Positions 53,254 to 60,685 of a stretch of DNA of 64,000 bases are shown here, in pieces. The notes under the pieces were generated by a model, which worked only from the letters and a program-made list of their open reading frames with translations, was not told the DNA's origin and made no database searches. Where the stretch lies: IMG/VR virus record IMGVR_UViG_3300042509_001467, positions 1 through 64,000 of that record; one strand, written 5' to 3'. Made by a program: the position numbers and the translations under genes. Origin of the DNA: a virus. How positions within the stretch are numbered: the stretch's first letter is position 1; each line of letters begins with the position of its first letter.

Positions 53254-53982
53254 TCAAATGTCCACCTGTGGGGGTGGGTTGGTTAAATCTGCTATGGCTT
53301 GGAGGATGGGGAATGCTTGGGTTGGCGAAACCGCGTTCCCTAAAGCCTCTAATCGTCGTCGTCGATACTTGTCCAGCCCTCGGGGAATCCCATCATGCGT
53401 TCGTACATCCACGGCTCCAAGGTTTCTCCAAAGGTGTCTCTGAAATTCCGACAGCATTGGTGCTTCATCATTGATTGGCAAAGCAAATTGCTCGTCCTGG
53501 TCGGAGTGTGCAACCACCCAGATACGCTTCCGTTTATGGGTAGCTCCGGTGCTTGCGCTTGATAATACAATCGTTGTTGCGCGGTAGCCAATTCCTTCCA
53601 GGTCGGACAGAACCCGATCAAGTCCTCGATGTATGAGCTGATGCACGTTCTCAATAAGTACCCAATTTGGTCTGCATTCGGTAGCAATTCGGATGATTTC
53701 TCGGTAAAGCCCTGACCGCTCTCCATCAACACCTTTTCCTGTCCTGTTTGCTGTTGAAATGTCTTGACAAGGTGACCCGCCTGAAAGCAGGGTGACTCGT
53801 CCCAAAAAAGGCTCTCCATTGAAAGTTGTAACATCGTCGTAAATGGGTACGCCTGGAAAGTTCTTTGCGAGAACCTTCTGGCAGTATTCGTCGCGCTCGA
53901 CTAGAGCAATGGTAGAGTATCCAGCCCAATGGGCTGCAAGATCGATTCCGCCTATTCCTGAGAATAATGAAAGGTGCGTCAA
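53254..53982 (-). CDS. dcm: Cytosine-5 DNA methyltransferase (B, intact)
   Basis: 242 residues from TTG (GGAGGT before it). Motif I LSLFSGIGGIDLAA, motif IV GGSPCQDIS with the catalytic Cys, motif VI LIENVHQ, motif VIII KRKRIW and motif X RLEALGNAVSP are all present. The target-recognition part is short. It methylates cytosines in the phage DNA, most likely to resist host restriction. It is the intact counterpart of A's pseudogene and overlaps a second reading frame (53,349). Confidence 0.93.
   Translation of the reverse strand: MTHLSLFSGIGGIDLAAHWAGYSTIALVERDEYCQKVLAKNFPGVPIYDDVTTFNGEPFLGRVTLLSGGSPCQDISTANRTGKGVDGERSGLYREIIRIATECRPNWVLIENVHQLIHRGLDRVLSDLEGIGYRATTIVLSSASTGATHKRKRIWVVAHSDQDEQFALPINDEAPMLSEFQRHLWRNLGAVDVRTHDGIPRGLDKYRRRRLEALGNAVSPTQAFPILQAIADLTNPPPQVDI
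53349..53834 (-). CDS. Out-of-frame ORF inside the B methyltransferase gene
   Basis: 161 residues in another frame of the same strand. ESPCFQAGHLVKTFQQQ ... PTWKELATAQQRLYYQAQ ... HTPTRTS ... LEPWMYERMMGFPEGW follows the same motif order as the A ORF (14,644). Its stop is 95 bases before the methyltransferase stop, exactly as in A. Both frames therefore keep recognisable protein patterns in two diverged phages. It may be a real overprinted gene; no ribosome site is evident. Confidence 0.45.
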   Translation of the reverse strand: MLQLSMESLFWDESPCFQAGHLVKTFQQQTGQEKVLMESGQGFTEKSSELLPNADQIGYLLRTCISSYIEDLIGFCPTWKELATAQQRLYYQAQAPELPINGSVSGWLHTPTRTSNLLCQSMMKHQCCRNFRDTFGETLEPWMYERMMGFPEGWTSIDDDD

Positions 53983-54194
53983 ACGTCTACCTCCAAGCGG
54001 GTAAACCTGGTTGGGAATACTGTTGGGAATATCGCCGCTGAGTTCGTAGAATACACCGTTTTGGTGCAGATTTCTACCTGATTTTGTGGCGTGTTGAGGC
54101 TAAATCCTTTCGGACTTAAAATCCGTTGTTTTTCACGTCGCTTCCGAAGTGGAAGCGCATTAAATCCTCGTAAATCTGCGGTGCTGAATTGCAT
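53979..54194 (-). CDS. Small protein before the methyltransferase (71 aa)
   Basis: MQFSTADLRGFNALPLRKRREK... is basic and its end overlaps the TTG start of the methyltransferase, so the two are coupled. A has only a 24-residue remnant (16,029). Could be a DNA-binding accessory; no family recognised. Confidence 0.6.
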   Translation of the reverse strand: MQFSTADLRGFNALPLRKRREKQRILSPKGFSLNTPQNQVEICTKTVYSTNSAAIFPTVFPTRFTRLEVDV

Positions 54195-54197
54195 GAG

Positions 54198-54425
54198 TTA
54201 GGCTGATTCCTCCTTTGACTTGTCCTTCGATGCGTCGTAGTAGGCTACAAAGCAATCACTCTTTCGGTACTCGCGCTTGTACAGCACCATGCCGTCATCG
54301 TAAATGACAACCCCGGTCATCGGATTCTTTTTGGGGTCGTCCAGATGATCCATGTACCACTTCCCGATGCGAGTAAGCGCAATGTACTGGGGGTAGCCAT
54401 CCCGAACGTCAACGGTGATCTTCAC
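54198..54425 (-). CDS. Conserved small protein (75 aa), B copy
   Basis: Homologue of the 16,107 product with the same start MKITVDVRD and end RKSDCFVAYYDASKDKSKEESA. ATGA overlap with the upstream gene. Function unknown. Confidence 0.75.
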   Translation of the reverse strand: MKITVDVRDGYPQYIALTRIGKWYMDHLDDPKKNPMTGVVIYDDGMVLYKREYRKSDCFVAYYDASKDKSKEESA

Positions 54426-54871
54426 GCCTCTTCCCTCCCGGCTTCTGCCAACAAGTCAGCGATTGACTGGGCGGCGCGTTTGGCTCGTTCGGGGGTGCGA
54501 AAGTCTAGCTCGACTCTTTGCCCGTCGTTCTGAATCAATAGCGATGAAGGTGCATCGTCAAATATCCTGAACGCTTCCCACGTTCTAATAAACGCAACGC
54601 TCCACTCGCACTTTGGGCAATACTCCCACTCCAACTCAGGGAAGAGTTCGGCGAATGTGAAGGTGGCTACGGTTCCAAAATTATTCTCAAATGGATCAGA
54701 GACATAAACATTTACACTGCCAGGAAAGATATGCAGATGCGAGTCTTCATCTAGGCTAATGCCGGGGTCTACGCCATGGCTCAAAGATTCCCTCCCAACC
54801 CCAGCCGCATCCAGCGCACGTTGCACTTTCAGCAGGAGGGTTGCTCGCTCTTGTGTTTCTAAATTATTCAT
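54422..54871 (-). CDS. Unknown protein with CxxC (149 aa), B only
   Basis: Start at the ATG of MNNLETQERATLLLK (54,871), 8 bases after GGAG; a TTG further up is less likely. YCPKCEW may bind a metal. The C-terminal part (RTPERAKRAAQSIADLLAEAG) is a helix. It replaces A's 16,331 gene at the same place. Family not recognised. Confidence 0.65.
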   Translation of the reverse strand: MNNLETQERATLLLKVQRALDAAGVGRESLSHGVDPGISLDEDSHLHIFPGSVNVYVSDPFENNFGTVATFTFAELFPELEWEYCPKCEWSVAFIRTWEAFRIFDDAPSSLLIQNDGQRVELDFRTPERAKRAAQSIADLLAEAGREEA

Positions 54872-54876
54872 CTTCG

Positions 54877-54993
54877 TTATCTCCAAACCCCGTCAAGCCA
54901 AGGGTGGTCGGCGTAAATGGTCAGGAACGCGGCGACTAGTCCAATGTAAAGGAGTGCCAGCGCGAATTTGCCGGGGCGTGTTAGGTAGGTCAT
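54877..54993 (-). CDS. Small membrane peptide (38 aa), B copy
   Basis: MTYLTRPGKFALALLYIGLV...; one membrane span; identical to A's 16,540 product except the last five residues (DGVWR). Start fixed by the ATGA join with the next gene upstream. Confidence 0.65.
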   Translation of the reverse strand: MTYLTRPGKFALALLYIGLVAAFLTIYADHPWLDGVWR

Positions 54994-55399
54994 TCGGATA
55001 CCTCTGCTGGCTTTTGGGTCTGGAGCGTCGCAAGGTGGAATTCTTGGCATATTGCATGGCAACTTTCGCGCAAAGATTCATCCCAGTTAGTCCCAGCGAT
55101 CATCTGTGAAGGCTTATGACAATCCGGGTCTTGCACTCGCATGATGTCCTTCTCAACTAAGTCAAGTACTTTCTTTGCGGATTCTTCGGTATCCTCCACA
55201 ATCCGCGTTGGGTAGCTTTGACGCAAGAATCTAAGGGCTAGATTCCGGTCGCAAGTTGCAAATTGAAATTCATTTTTCATCGTCTAAAAATTCCTCTGAT
55301 CCGTTGCCAGATCGTTTGTCGTCGTAGCTCACCGTAGGCGTTGCCGCCGTAAATGTCCGGGCGGTCGCTCATTCGTGGTCCGTTGTACTTCTTGGCGGC
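54898..55399. repeat. 502-bp block that appears identical to 16,561-17,062
   Basis: Same orientation as the copy in A. No difference was seen across all 502 bases; the shift between copies is a constant 38,337. Confidence 0.9.
54990..55280 (-). CDS. Conserved 96-aa protein, B copy
   Basis: Apparently identical in protein and DNA to the 16,653 gene, inside the 502-bp identical block. See that entry for the Cys/His-bearing stretches. ATGA-type joins on both sides. Confidence 0.75.
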   Translation of the reverse strand: MKNEFQFATCDRNLALRFLRQSYPTRIVEDTEESAKKVLDLVEKDIMRVQDPDCHKPSQMIAGTNWDESLRESCHAICQEFHLATLQTQKPAEVSE

Positions 55400-55468
55400 G
55401 GTGATGGCGTCCTCTAGCCCGGATTCTCTTTGGGCTTTTGCGCTTGCTTGCGATAATGTCTCCTTCAT
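55277..55468 (-). CDS. Small protein (63 aa), B copy
   Basis: The N-terminal third (MKETLSQASAKAQRESGLED) differs from A's 16,940 product while the rest is the same (KKYNGPRMSDRPDIYG ... RIRGIFRR). The identity limit falls inside the gene, so it is a recombination junction. Confidence 0.7.
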   Translation of the reverse strand: MKETLSQASAKAQRESGLEDAITAAKKYNGPRMSDRPDIYGGNAYGELRRQTIWQRIRGIFRR

Positions 55469-55698
55469 GCTCTTAACCTCTCTGCTTGCTCTAATTCTTT
55501 CTGGTGCGCCTTTGCAAGTGCTTCAAGGACAATGTTTTGAGTGTTAATGTCCCATTCAACGTGGTCAAAAAGGCTTGGAGCGACGATTTGCTGAATCACA
55601 AACCCAATCACTGCATCGCTTGGCTCTCGGATTGAACACTCGTCTAACTTGCCCCAGATGGTTGCCTCTAGCTCTGTTGCGGTGTATGTGCCAATCAT
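55465..55698 (-). CDS. Small acidic protein (77 aa), B copy
   Basis: Homologue of the 17,119 product at about half identity; MIGTYTATELEATIWGKLDE opens it. Overlaps both neighbours by four bases. Confidence 0.72.
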   Translation of the reverse strand: MIGTYTATELEATIWGKLDECSIREPSDAVIGFVIQQIVAPSLFDHVEWDINTQNIVLEALAKAHQKELEQAERLRA

Positions 55699-55976
55699 TT
55701 CGCCACCACCTCAAAGTCTCCGGTGATAAAAATACCGTCTATGATCGTCTTGTACAGAAATGTTTGCGCGTCGTCGGCGTTTGGCTTATGCCCGAACGTC
55801 TGCTCGTTGTAGATGCCGCGAATAATGATACTGTATTGCGTTTCTTCGCCGTACTCATCTAGCACTTCGGCTCTCACTTGGTAGCTCTTGATTTGGAAGA
55901 TCATTTTGTATCCTTCTGGGAATCCGGTCAATTCATCCACGTCAATCTCAGGCGTCACTTGTTGAATGTCTTGCAT
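55695..55976 (-). CDS. Small protein (93 aa), B copy
   Basis: Diverged homologue of the 17,337 product, with ADDAQTFLYKTIIDGIF and the FEVVAK end kept. Its start shares a base with the 55,976 gene's stop. Function unknown. Confidence 0.7.
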   Translation of the reverse strand: MQDIQQVTPEIDVDELTGFPEGYKMIFQIKSYQVRAEVLDEYGEETQYSIIIRGIYNEQTFGHKPNADDAQTFLYKTIIDGIFITGDFEVVAK

Positions 55977-56236
55977 TACTTTAAGTCTCCCATATCAATG
56001 TAGGCTTGGATCATGGCGTCTACCGCGCCTTCGTATTCGATCACGTCTTCAATAGTGTCAGACCAAACTTGACCCGTTGCAGCCGATTCGTCTTGGTAAA
56101 ACTTGCCGTCAGATGTTCGCTGGACATAGCCACCCATAGCGCAAGCTCCAGCTAATGCCGTCGGAAAGCTATCCGTCTCGTGGAAGTTGATCGTATTCCC
56201 GTTGCTGCCTGGGATGATGATTTTGTATTGTTTCAT
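55976..56236 (-). CDS. First gene of B's leftward block, unknown (86 aa)
   Basis: Start at MKQYKIIIPGSNGNTI (56,236), preceded by GAGGAAACA. Aligned Gly/Asn turns and a helix ending in DAMIQAYIDMGDLK. It replaces A's homing endonuclease region and starts just after the divergent promoter. Family not recognised. Confidence 0.65.
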   Translation of the reverse strand: MKQYKIIIPGSNGNTINFHETDSFPTALAGACAMGGYVQRTSDGKFYQDESAATGQVWSDTIEDVIEYEGAVDAMIQAYIDMGDLK

Positions 56237-56405
56237 TTGTTTCCTCGTCGCCGTGTTGCGGCTCACGTTTTATTATAGCAACGTGTTTCCGAAAAATGTA
56301 GGCAAAACGCGAGAATTTTTGTAAAAAAACTTTTTTCAGGTTCAAAATCAAAAAAGTAGCCGATTTTTGTACGGAAACTTTGGAAACTGGTTATAATAGG
56401 TTGTG
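56237..56405. promoter_or_regulatory. Divergent promoter region of B
   Basis: Rightward: TATAAT at 56,392-56,397, only 8 bases before the ATG at 56,406, so a leaderless or very short leader RNA is expected. Leftward: extended -10 TGCTATAAT on the minus strand (-10 at 56,277-56,272). Between them an imperfect inverted pair GTTTCCG / CGGAAAC and A/T tracts could bind a regulator that switches the two directions. Confidence 0.65.
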
Positions 56406-56669
56406 ATGACAGACAAAACACTCCCGCCTCTCCCGGCAATGCACTTCAGCGGAGTTGATTCTATCGTGCAGATTGAGATATGGAAGCGCGAAGGATACAC
56501 CGCCGATTACATTGCTGGAGCGTTTGGGTACACCAGACAAGGGCTAAATAAGAAGATTAAACGAACAAAAGCCGCCCTAGAACAGAGCGGCGGCACTACC
56601 ACCACCGACGAGGAAGAAGGCGGCAAGCACCGACATTCTACCTCACCGACAGACGAGGAAACACAATGA
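56406..56669 (+). CDS. Small HTH protein, first gene of B's replication operon
   Basis: 87 residues from ATG 56,406 (a GTG just before is possible). VQIEIWKREGYTADYIAGAFGYTRQGLNKKIKRTK is a helix-turn-helix; a polar tail rich in Thr/Glu/Gly follows. It is nearest to the divergent promoters and so a likely regulator of the module. Four-base overlap with the next gene. Confidence 0.7.
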   Translation: MTDKTLPPLPAMHFSGVDSIVQIEIWKREGYTADYIAGAFGYTRQGLNKKIKRTKAALEQSGGTTTTDEEEGGKHRHSTSPTDEETQ

Positions 56670-56923
56670 ACGTACCAAAGAAATATAAAGCGGCAATCGT
56701 CGCGCCTGGTTTCAGGAATGATGAAATCTATGAGGCGGCAAGCCAAAACTACATGAGGAAGATCAATGCGATTGAGGAGAAGTATGCACTTCAAATACCT
56801 AGGGGGTCGCACATTGACGCGCACGTAAAGCACGACGACTGGTGCAGGGCTTTAAATGGCGGCGTAGGTTGCAACTGCAATCCTGACGTCTCTATCACAG
56901 TCAATGGAGTCACGTACAAATGA
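56666..56923 (+). CDS. Small protein with Cys-rich tail (85 aa)
   Basis: MNVPKKYKAAIVAPGFRNDEIYEAASQNYMRK ... KHDDWCRALNGGVGCNCNPDV: the C-terminal WC ... GCNCNPD may bind zinc. Four-base overlaps with both neighbours. Family not recognised. Confidence 0.65.
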   Translation: MNVPKKYKAAIVAPGFRNDEIYEAASQNYMRKINAIEEKYALQIPRGSHIDAHVKHDDWCRALNGGVGCNCNPDVSITVNGVTYK

Positions 56924-57516
56924 ATAATCTATATCCCAGTCGCATTTTAGCGATTGACGTCGAAACAACCGGGCTAAACTCCCAATACGACTACATTACT
57001 CAGATCGGCGCGGTAGTGATGGAGGACGGCAATATCGCTGGAGAGCCGTTCTATACCCGCGTACAACCGAACCTAGGCAAAGCCAAGATCAGCCTTGAAG
57101 CCTTAGCGGTGCAATCTGGCGACATAACCACTCCAGAGGGATTCAAAGCCGCAACCGACCTCATGCAAGCGTGGGTTGACGCTCCAAGTGCAAAAGACGT
57201 TGCCGCGTTATTCGCTACATGGCTCGGCACTACTCCACCGCCGACGGTTGCCTTCAATGCGGGGTTCGACATGGGCTTTCTGTCTCAATGGATGTTCCAG
57301 CAGAAAGCCTCGTTTGGCAAAACCAATCTAAGCCCGATCACGATTTGCCCGATGGTGATGGCGAAAGCGGTCTACCCTGGCGGCAAGCAATACAACTTGG
57401 ATGCAGTTCTTATTCTATGCGGTTTACCGCCACGTCCAAAAGCGCACGATGCGCTCCAAGACGCGATTCTAGCTGGACAAGCCTACTTTGTATTGCGGGA
57501 GAAACTTAATGGCTGA
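56920..57516 (+). CDS. DnaQ-like 3'-5' exonuclease
   Basis: 198 residues. ExoI DVETTG, ExoII FNAGFD, and ExoIII HDALQDA are clear, the DEDDh set of the DnaQ family. It trims single-stranded 3' ends or proofreads; next to ERF and SSB it may prepare recombination ends. Overlaps the ERF gene. Confidence 0.9.
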   Translation: MNNLYPSRILAIDVETTGLNSQYDYITQIGAVVMEDGNIAGEPFYTRVQPNLGKAKISLEALAVQSGDITTPEGFKAATDLMQAWVDAPSAKDVAALFATWLGTTPPPTVAFNAGFDMGFLSQWMFQQKASFGKTNLSPITICPMVMAKAVYPGGKQYNLDAVLILCGLPPRPKAHDALQDAILAGQAYFVLREKLNG

Positions 57517-58189
57517 TCCAAAAGCAGTAACCGAGAAGATTGTTGCGGTGGTTGAGCCGTCCAGTCTAGCCTACAAGCTCGGCAAAATCTCTCAGCACAT
57601 CGGCACGATTGAGAAGAATGGCGAGAACAAGCACTTTAAGTTTATGTACCAAGCGTGGGACGACGTTCTGCCTCAGTTACGGGAAGCGTGTACCACCTTT
57701 AACGTTTGGATCGTGCCTACGATGCTTGAAACAAAGATGCACACGGGGAACGCTGGGAAGATGTTCTACGAAGCCCGCGTAGCCCTTAGAGCCGTGGACA
57801 TGGTAACGGGTGAATCTGAAACCGTGGAATGGGTAGGGTTAGCCGATGCAAGCGACGATAAAGCCCCTCAGAAGTGCGGAACTCAGGCATACAAGTACGC
57901 GGCATTAAAGCTGTTTATGATCCCTGCAAGGGATGACACGGATAGCGACGGACACGCGCCAAAAGCTGCACAACCAGCGGCGGCAAAGCCTACCGCGCTT
58001 GATACGTTTATCACCAAAGCTGGAGAGCCAGGAGAGGGCGATTTAGAGACGCTTAACAAGCTCTGCATGGGTGACGACGGGGTGCTAGATAAAGCCGTCA
58101 GGAAGACGTTTCTAGTGAACGCAATGGCTAAAGGCGTGAAGACATGGGCGGCACTACTTGAAGGAATCAGAGAAGACAAATTCAGTTAG
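57509..58189 (+). CDS. erf: ERF-family single-strand annealing protein (B)
   Basis: 226 residues from MADPKAVTEKI (57,509), overlapping the DnaQ gene end. KLGKISQHIGTIEKNGENKHFKFMYQAWDDV ... LREACTTFNVWIVPTM ... MVTGESETVEWVGLADASDDKA and YKYAALKLFMIPARDD follow the ERF pattern. The C-terminal tail (about 165-226) is a separate helical part. Distinct from A's ERF, which shows that replication modules differ between the two phages. Confidence 0.88.
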   Translation: MADPKAVTEKIVAVVEPSSLAYKLGKISQHIGTIEKNGENKHFKFMYQAWDDVLPQLREACTTFNVWIVPTMLETKMHTGNAGKMFYEARVALRAVDMVTGESETVEWVGLADASDDKAPQKCGTQAYKYAALKLFMIPARDDTDSDGHAPKAAQPAAAKPTALDTFITKAGEPGEGDLETLNKLCMGDDGVLDKAVRKTFLVNAMAKGVKTWAALLEGIREDKFS

Positions 58190-58415
58190 ACATGACGGCG
58201 CGGATAACGAGTTTATCTACTTTAGCGTGAACTCCGAATCCCTGCCAAACACGACGTATTCGATTCTGATTGGACGGCATGACGGAACGGTGTTATGCGA
58301 TTGCCCCGACGCAAGGTTTAGAACTCTCGTTGGCTACGTTCATAAGGAATCCACGACCTGTAAACACGTCCGCAGATTGAAGCTGTGGATTGAGGAAAAC
58401 ATAAACAATGAATAG
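58158..58415 (+). CDS. SWIM zinc-finger protein (85 aa)
   Basis: TTG start inside the ERF end; no ATG is available. CDC (47, 49) and TCKH (68, 70) form the CxCx(n)CxH motif of SWIM zinc fingers, which in other proteins are linked with recombination (Shu complex) or transposases. Adjacent to ERF and SSB, so a recombination role is likely. The short linker between pairs is usual. Confidence 0.75.
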   Translation: MKESEKTNSVRHDGADNEFIYFSVNSESLPNTTYSILIGRHDGTVLCDCPDARFRTLVGYVHKESTTCKHVRRLKLWIEENINNE

Positions 58416-58608
58416 ATTCGTAACGTTACAAACCCCGTATGGTGGGAAGGTTGTAGTAAACGCCTTCAACATCCTTTACTTTCATAATTCACGCAATGAC
58501 CGGGTAGAAATCTTTTTCTCGGGAATCGCTGAACCGCTGGAAGTTGAAGGTGATTATGATTCAGTCCGAGATGAAATCTGGAGCGAAATGGAGGAAGCAA
58601 ATGGTTAA
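58408..58608 (+). CDS. Unknown small protein (66 aa)
   Basis: MNRFVTLQTPYGGKVVVNAFNILYF...: beta-rich, acidic helical end (DSVRDEIWSEMEEANG). Overlaps the genes on both sides, including the SSB start. Family not recognised. Confidence 0.65.
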   Translation: MNRFVTLQTPYGGKVVVNAFNILYFHNSRNDRVEIFFSGIAEPLEVEGDYDSVRDEIWSEMEEANG

Positions 58609-58990
58609 TAGAGTAGTGATAGTTGGACGCCTAACCCGCGATCCTGAAATGAAAACCACCAGCACGGGTAAAGCCGTTGTTGAAATCTCCGTAGCGGTGA
58701 CAAAGAAGTTTAAGCCGCAAGACGGTTCACCGGACGCTGACTTTTTCCGGGTTCAGGCGTGGGAGAAAACCGCCGAGTACATCAGCAACTACCTTACTAA
58801 AGGTCGGCTGGTAGCCGTGGATGGACGCCTAACCACCCGTAAATGGACAAAGGACGGGATTGAGCGTGAGGTTGTGGAGATTGTCGCTGATTCGGTGCAA
58901 TCTCTGGATAGCCCAAAGGATGACGCGCCAAAGACGAAAGGTACTTCAAAGGTTGCCGCCGACATCGAAGACATCTTCGCAGACGAATAA
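58601..58990 (+). CDS. ssb: Single-stranded DNA-binding protein (B)
   Basis: 129 residues from MVNRVVIVGRLTRDPEMK; upstream codons in frame are not part of the family. OB fold as in A (VEISVAVTKKFK ... DADFFRVQAWEKTAEYI ... KGRLVAVDGRLTTRKW) and an acidic tail ending IEDIFADE. Coats single strands for ERF, RusA and DnaB. About 70 percent like A's over the OB fold. Confidence 0.95.
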   Translation: MVNRVVIVGRLTRDPEMKTTSTGKAVVEISVAVTKKFKPQDGSPDADFFRVQAWEKTAEYISNYLTKGRLVAVDGRLTTRKWTKDGIEREVVEIVADSVQSLDSPKDDAPKTKGTSKVAADIEDIFADE

Positions 58991-59002
58991 GGAAAAACAA
59001 CT

Positions 59003-59353
59003 ATGTCAAAAAACTTTTACCAAACCCCCGCCGGGATGAAGGCGATTGAAAAATTTATCACTATTGAGGCAGATATTCCAGACGCTGACGGCTATTGGAT
59101 TCGGCATCATAAAGAAAGAGGCTCATGGGCTATCTGCGAGGTGGAGATGCTCAACGAAAGCAGGGCGCACATTACGACTGGCGCACCTAGCAAATACTCC
59201 TATGTACTCAAGCCCATTGACGCGAACAGTGATAAGGTTACTTATACTGGACCGTTTAAGCAGCTTAAAGAGGCTTCGATTTACCGCAAGGCGTTTCAAC
59301 CAAGCGATGATGTTGTGCGGAGTTTGGCGCGAAATCTGGAGGCGGCATCGTGA
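59003..59353 (+). CDS. Unknown protein (116 aa)
   Basis: MSKNFYQTPAGMKAIEKFITIEADIPD...: begins 12 bases after ssb with GGAAAAAC before it; its end overlaps the GTG of rusA. Alpha/beta, with a repeated-looking KQLKEASIYRK. Family not recognised. Confidence 0.68.
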   Translation: MSKNFYQTPAGMKAIEKFITIEADIPDADGYWIRHHKERGSWAICEVEMLNESRAHITTGAPSKYSYVLKPIDANSDKVTYTGPFKQLKEASIYRKAFQPSDDVVRSLARNLEAAS

Positions 59354-59736
59354 CCACAATTACCGTACCGCCACCAAGCCGAGTCCTAAGCCCTAACGGT
59401 GATAAGCACCATTGGACTAAGGTTAGCAAAGCAAAAAAGGAGCATCGTTCACTCGTTGCTATTTTAGCTAAACAACAACAAGCCGCTCCCATATCGGGGG
59501 CGGTTGAGATACAAGTAGATTGGTACATGGCGAACAAATCCTTTTATTGCCCGATGGACAATCAAAACGCCATCTCCGCATTGAAAGCCGCTATTGACGG
59601 CATTGTGGACGCGGGGATCATTGAGGACGATAATCGTAAGATTGTCAAGGCAATCTACCCTGTTACGCTATACCGAACGCGCAAAGAGCATCAGGGCAGA
59701 AGTGAAGTAGTGTTCACGATTCGGAGGGCGGCATGA
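59350..59736 (+). CDS. rusA: RusA-type Holliday junction resolvase (B)
   Basis: 128 residues, GTG start. CPMDNQNAISALKAAIDGIVDAG and IEDDNR carry the acidic residues (D70, D83, D93, D94). It resolves junctions made by ERF-driven recombination. Similar in length but distant from A's RusA. Overlaps neighbours by four bases. Confidence 0.88.
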   Translation: MTTITVPPPSRVLSPNGDKHHWTKVSKAKKEHRSLVAILAKQQQAAPISGAVEIQVDWYMANKSFYCPMDNQNAISALKAAIDGIVDAGIIEDDNRKIVKAIYPVTLYRTRKEHQGRSEVVFTIRRAA

Positions 59737-60098
59737 GCAATCCTTTTTTTGCCGAGTTTTTCGGAGTAGGTAATTTAGCTGAGGCGCAAAAGTTTACGCG
59801 AAGTGAGCAAACACCTTATGATGACCGGATGCCCGAGACTGACCACTTTGAGAACCATCCCGTAGGTATTCGGATGTTCGATGCCACGGCGCGTCCTGTT
59901 GGTAGACCAAGAGGCAGAGGAGGGGTTCACCGTGTACCTTTGACGACGTTAGAGCAAAGCATCTGGGATCAGGTGCAGGAGGGAATTGCTCCAAGGTTTA
60001 TTGCCGAGAATCACGGCTTAACTTGGAGCCAAGGACAAAAGGAAATTGTCCGGATTAAGGGCAAGATGCTCATGCGAGAAAGGAGAGCAAGAAAATGA
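59733..60098 (+). CDS. HTH-like protein (121 aa)
   Basis: A basic linker PVGRPRGRGG (AT-hook-like) joins an N-terminal part to an HTH-like end (LEQSIWDQVQEGIAPRFIAENHGLTWSQGQKEIVRIKG). Position just before the sigma factor suggests a transcription role, perhaps a regulator working with it. Four-base overlaps. Family not recognised. Confidence 0.65.
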   Translation: MSNPFFAEFFGVGNLAEAQKFTRSEQTPYDDRMPETDHFENHPVGIRMFDATARPVGRPRGRGGVHRVPLTTLEQSIWDQVQEGIAPRFIAENHGLTWSQGQKEIVRIKGKMLMRERRARK

Positions 60099-60685
60099 AA
60101 GATATTTATATTTCCCGTGAGGAATTGTACGTACCATGTCCAAGCCCGGAGTATGACCGCGTGTTTGAGAAGCTAATGAATAAATGGTGGAAGCCTTTAT
60201 TGAGTTATGCCTACGATCTGGCGAAACGGTTTGAAGTGGCGCGTGAGCTTCACACAGACGCAATGGCTAAGATGTGGCGCAACCGTCATAAGTTAGCGCG
60301 GCTTTATAACTTCTATAAGTGGGCTAAACAGTTGATGCAACGCCTTTACATTGACGAGATGCGTAGATTTTGGGCGCATCAAAGGCATATTTTTGACGGG
60401 TTTAAGTCGTCGGATGATGACTCGGAAACCTTCCCTGGCGAACTAACCATTTACACAGACAATGGCAGGTTCAGTAAATCCATACAAGACGCAATCTTTG
60501 TAACTCAGCTTACAAGTTTACTTACTGACGAAGAAAGGGCGATTGTGAAACTCACTTACTCTGACCAACTTAGCGCGGATGACGCGGCAAAGGAATTGAA
60601 TATCACCACTCCAGCACTTAAAAGCAAACTCTACCGGAGCCTAAGAAAAATGAAGCAAATCAGCGGGGCGGCTGGATATGTTTGA
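60095..60685 (+). CDS. ECF-like sigma factor
   Basis: 196 residues. A sigma region 2-like helix set (LLSYAYDLAKRFEVARELHTDAMAKMWRN ... LMQRLYIDEMRRFWAHQ) and a C-terminal region 4 HTH (LLTDEERAIVKLTYSDQLSADDAAKELNIT then PALKSKLYRSLRKM). It would direct host RNA polymerase to phage promoters, most likely for the late operon. A phage-coded sigma is seen only in B's part of the window. The stop overlaps the dnaB start by 8 bases. Confidence 0.78.
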   Translation: MKDIYISREELYVPCPSPEYDRVFEKLMNKWWKPLLSYAYDLAKRFEVARELHTDAMAKMWRNRHKLARLYNFYKWAKQLMQRLYIDEMRRFWAHQRHIFDGFKSSDDDSETFPGELTIYTDNGRFSKSIQDAIFVTQLTSLLTDEERAIVKLTYSDQLSADDAAKELNITTPALKSKLYRSLRKMKQISGAAGYV

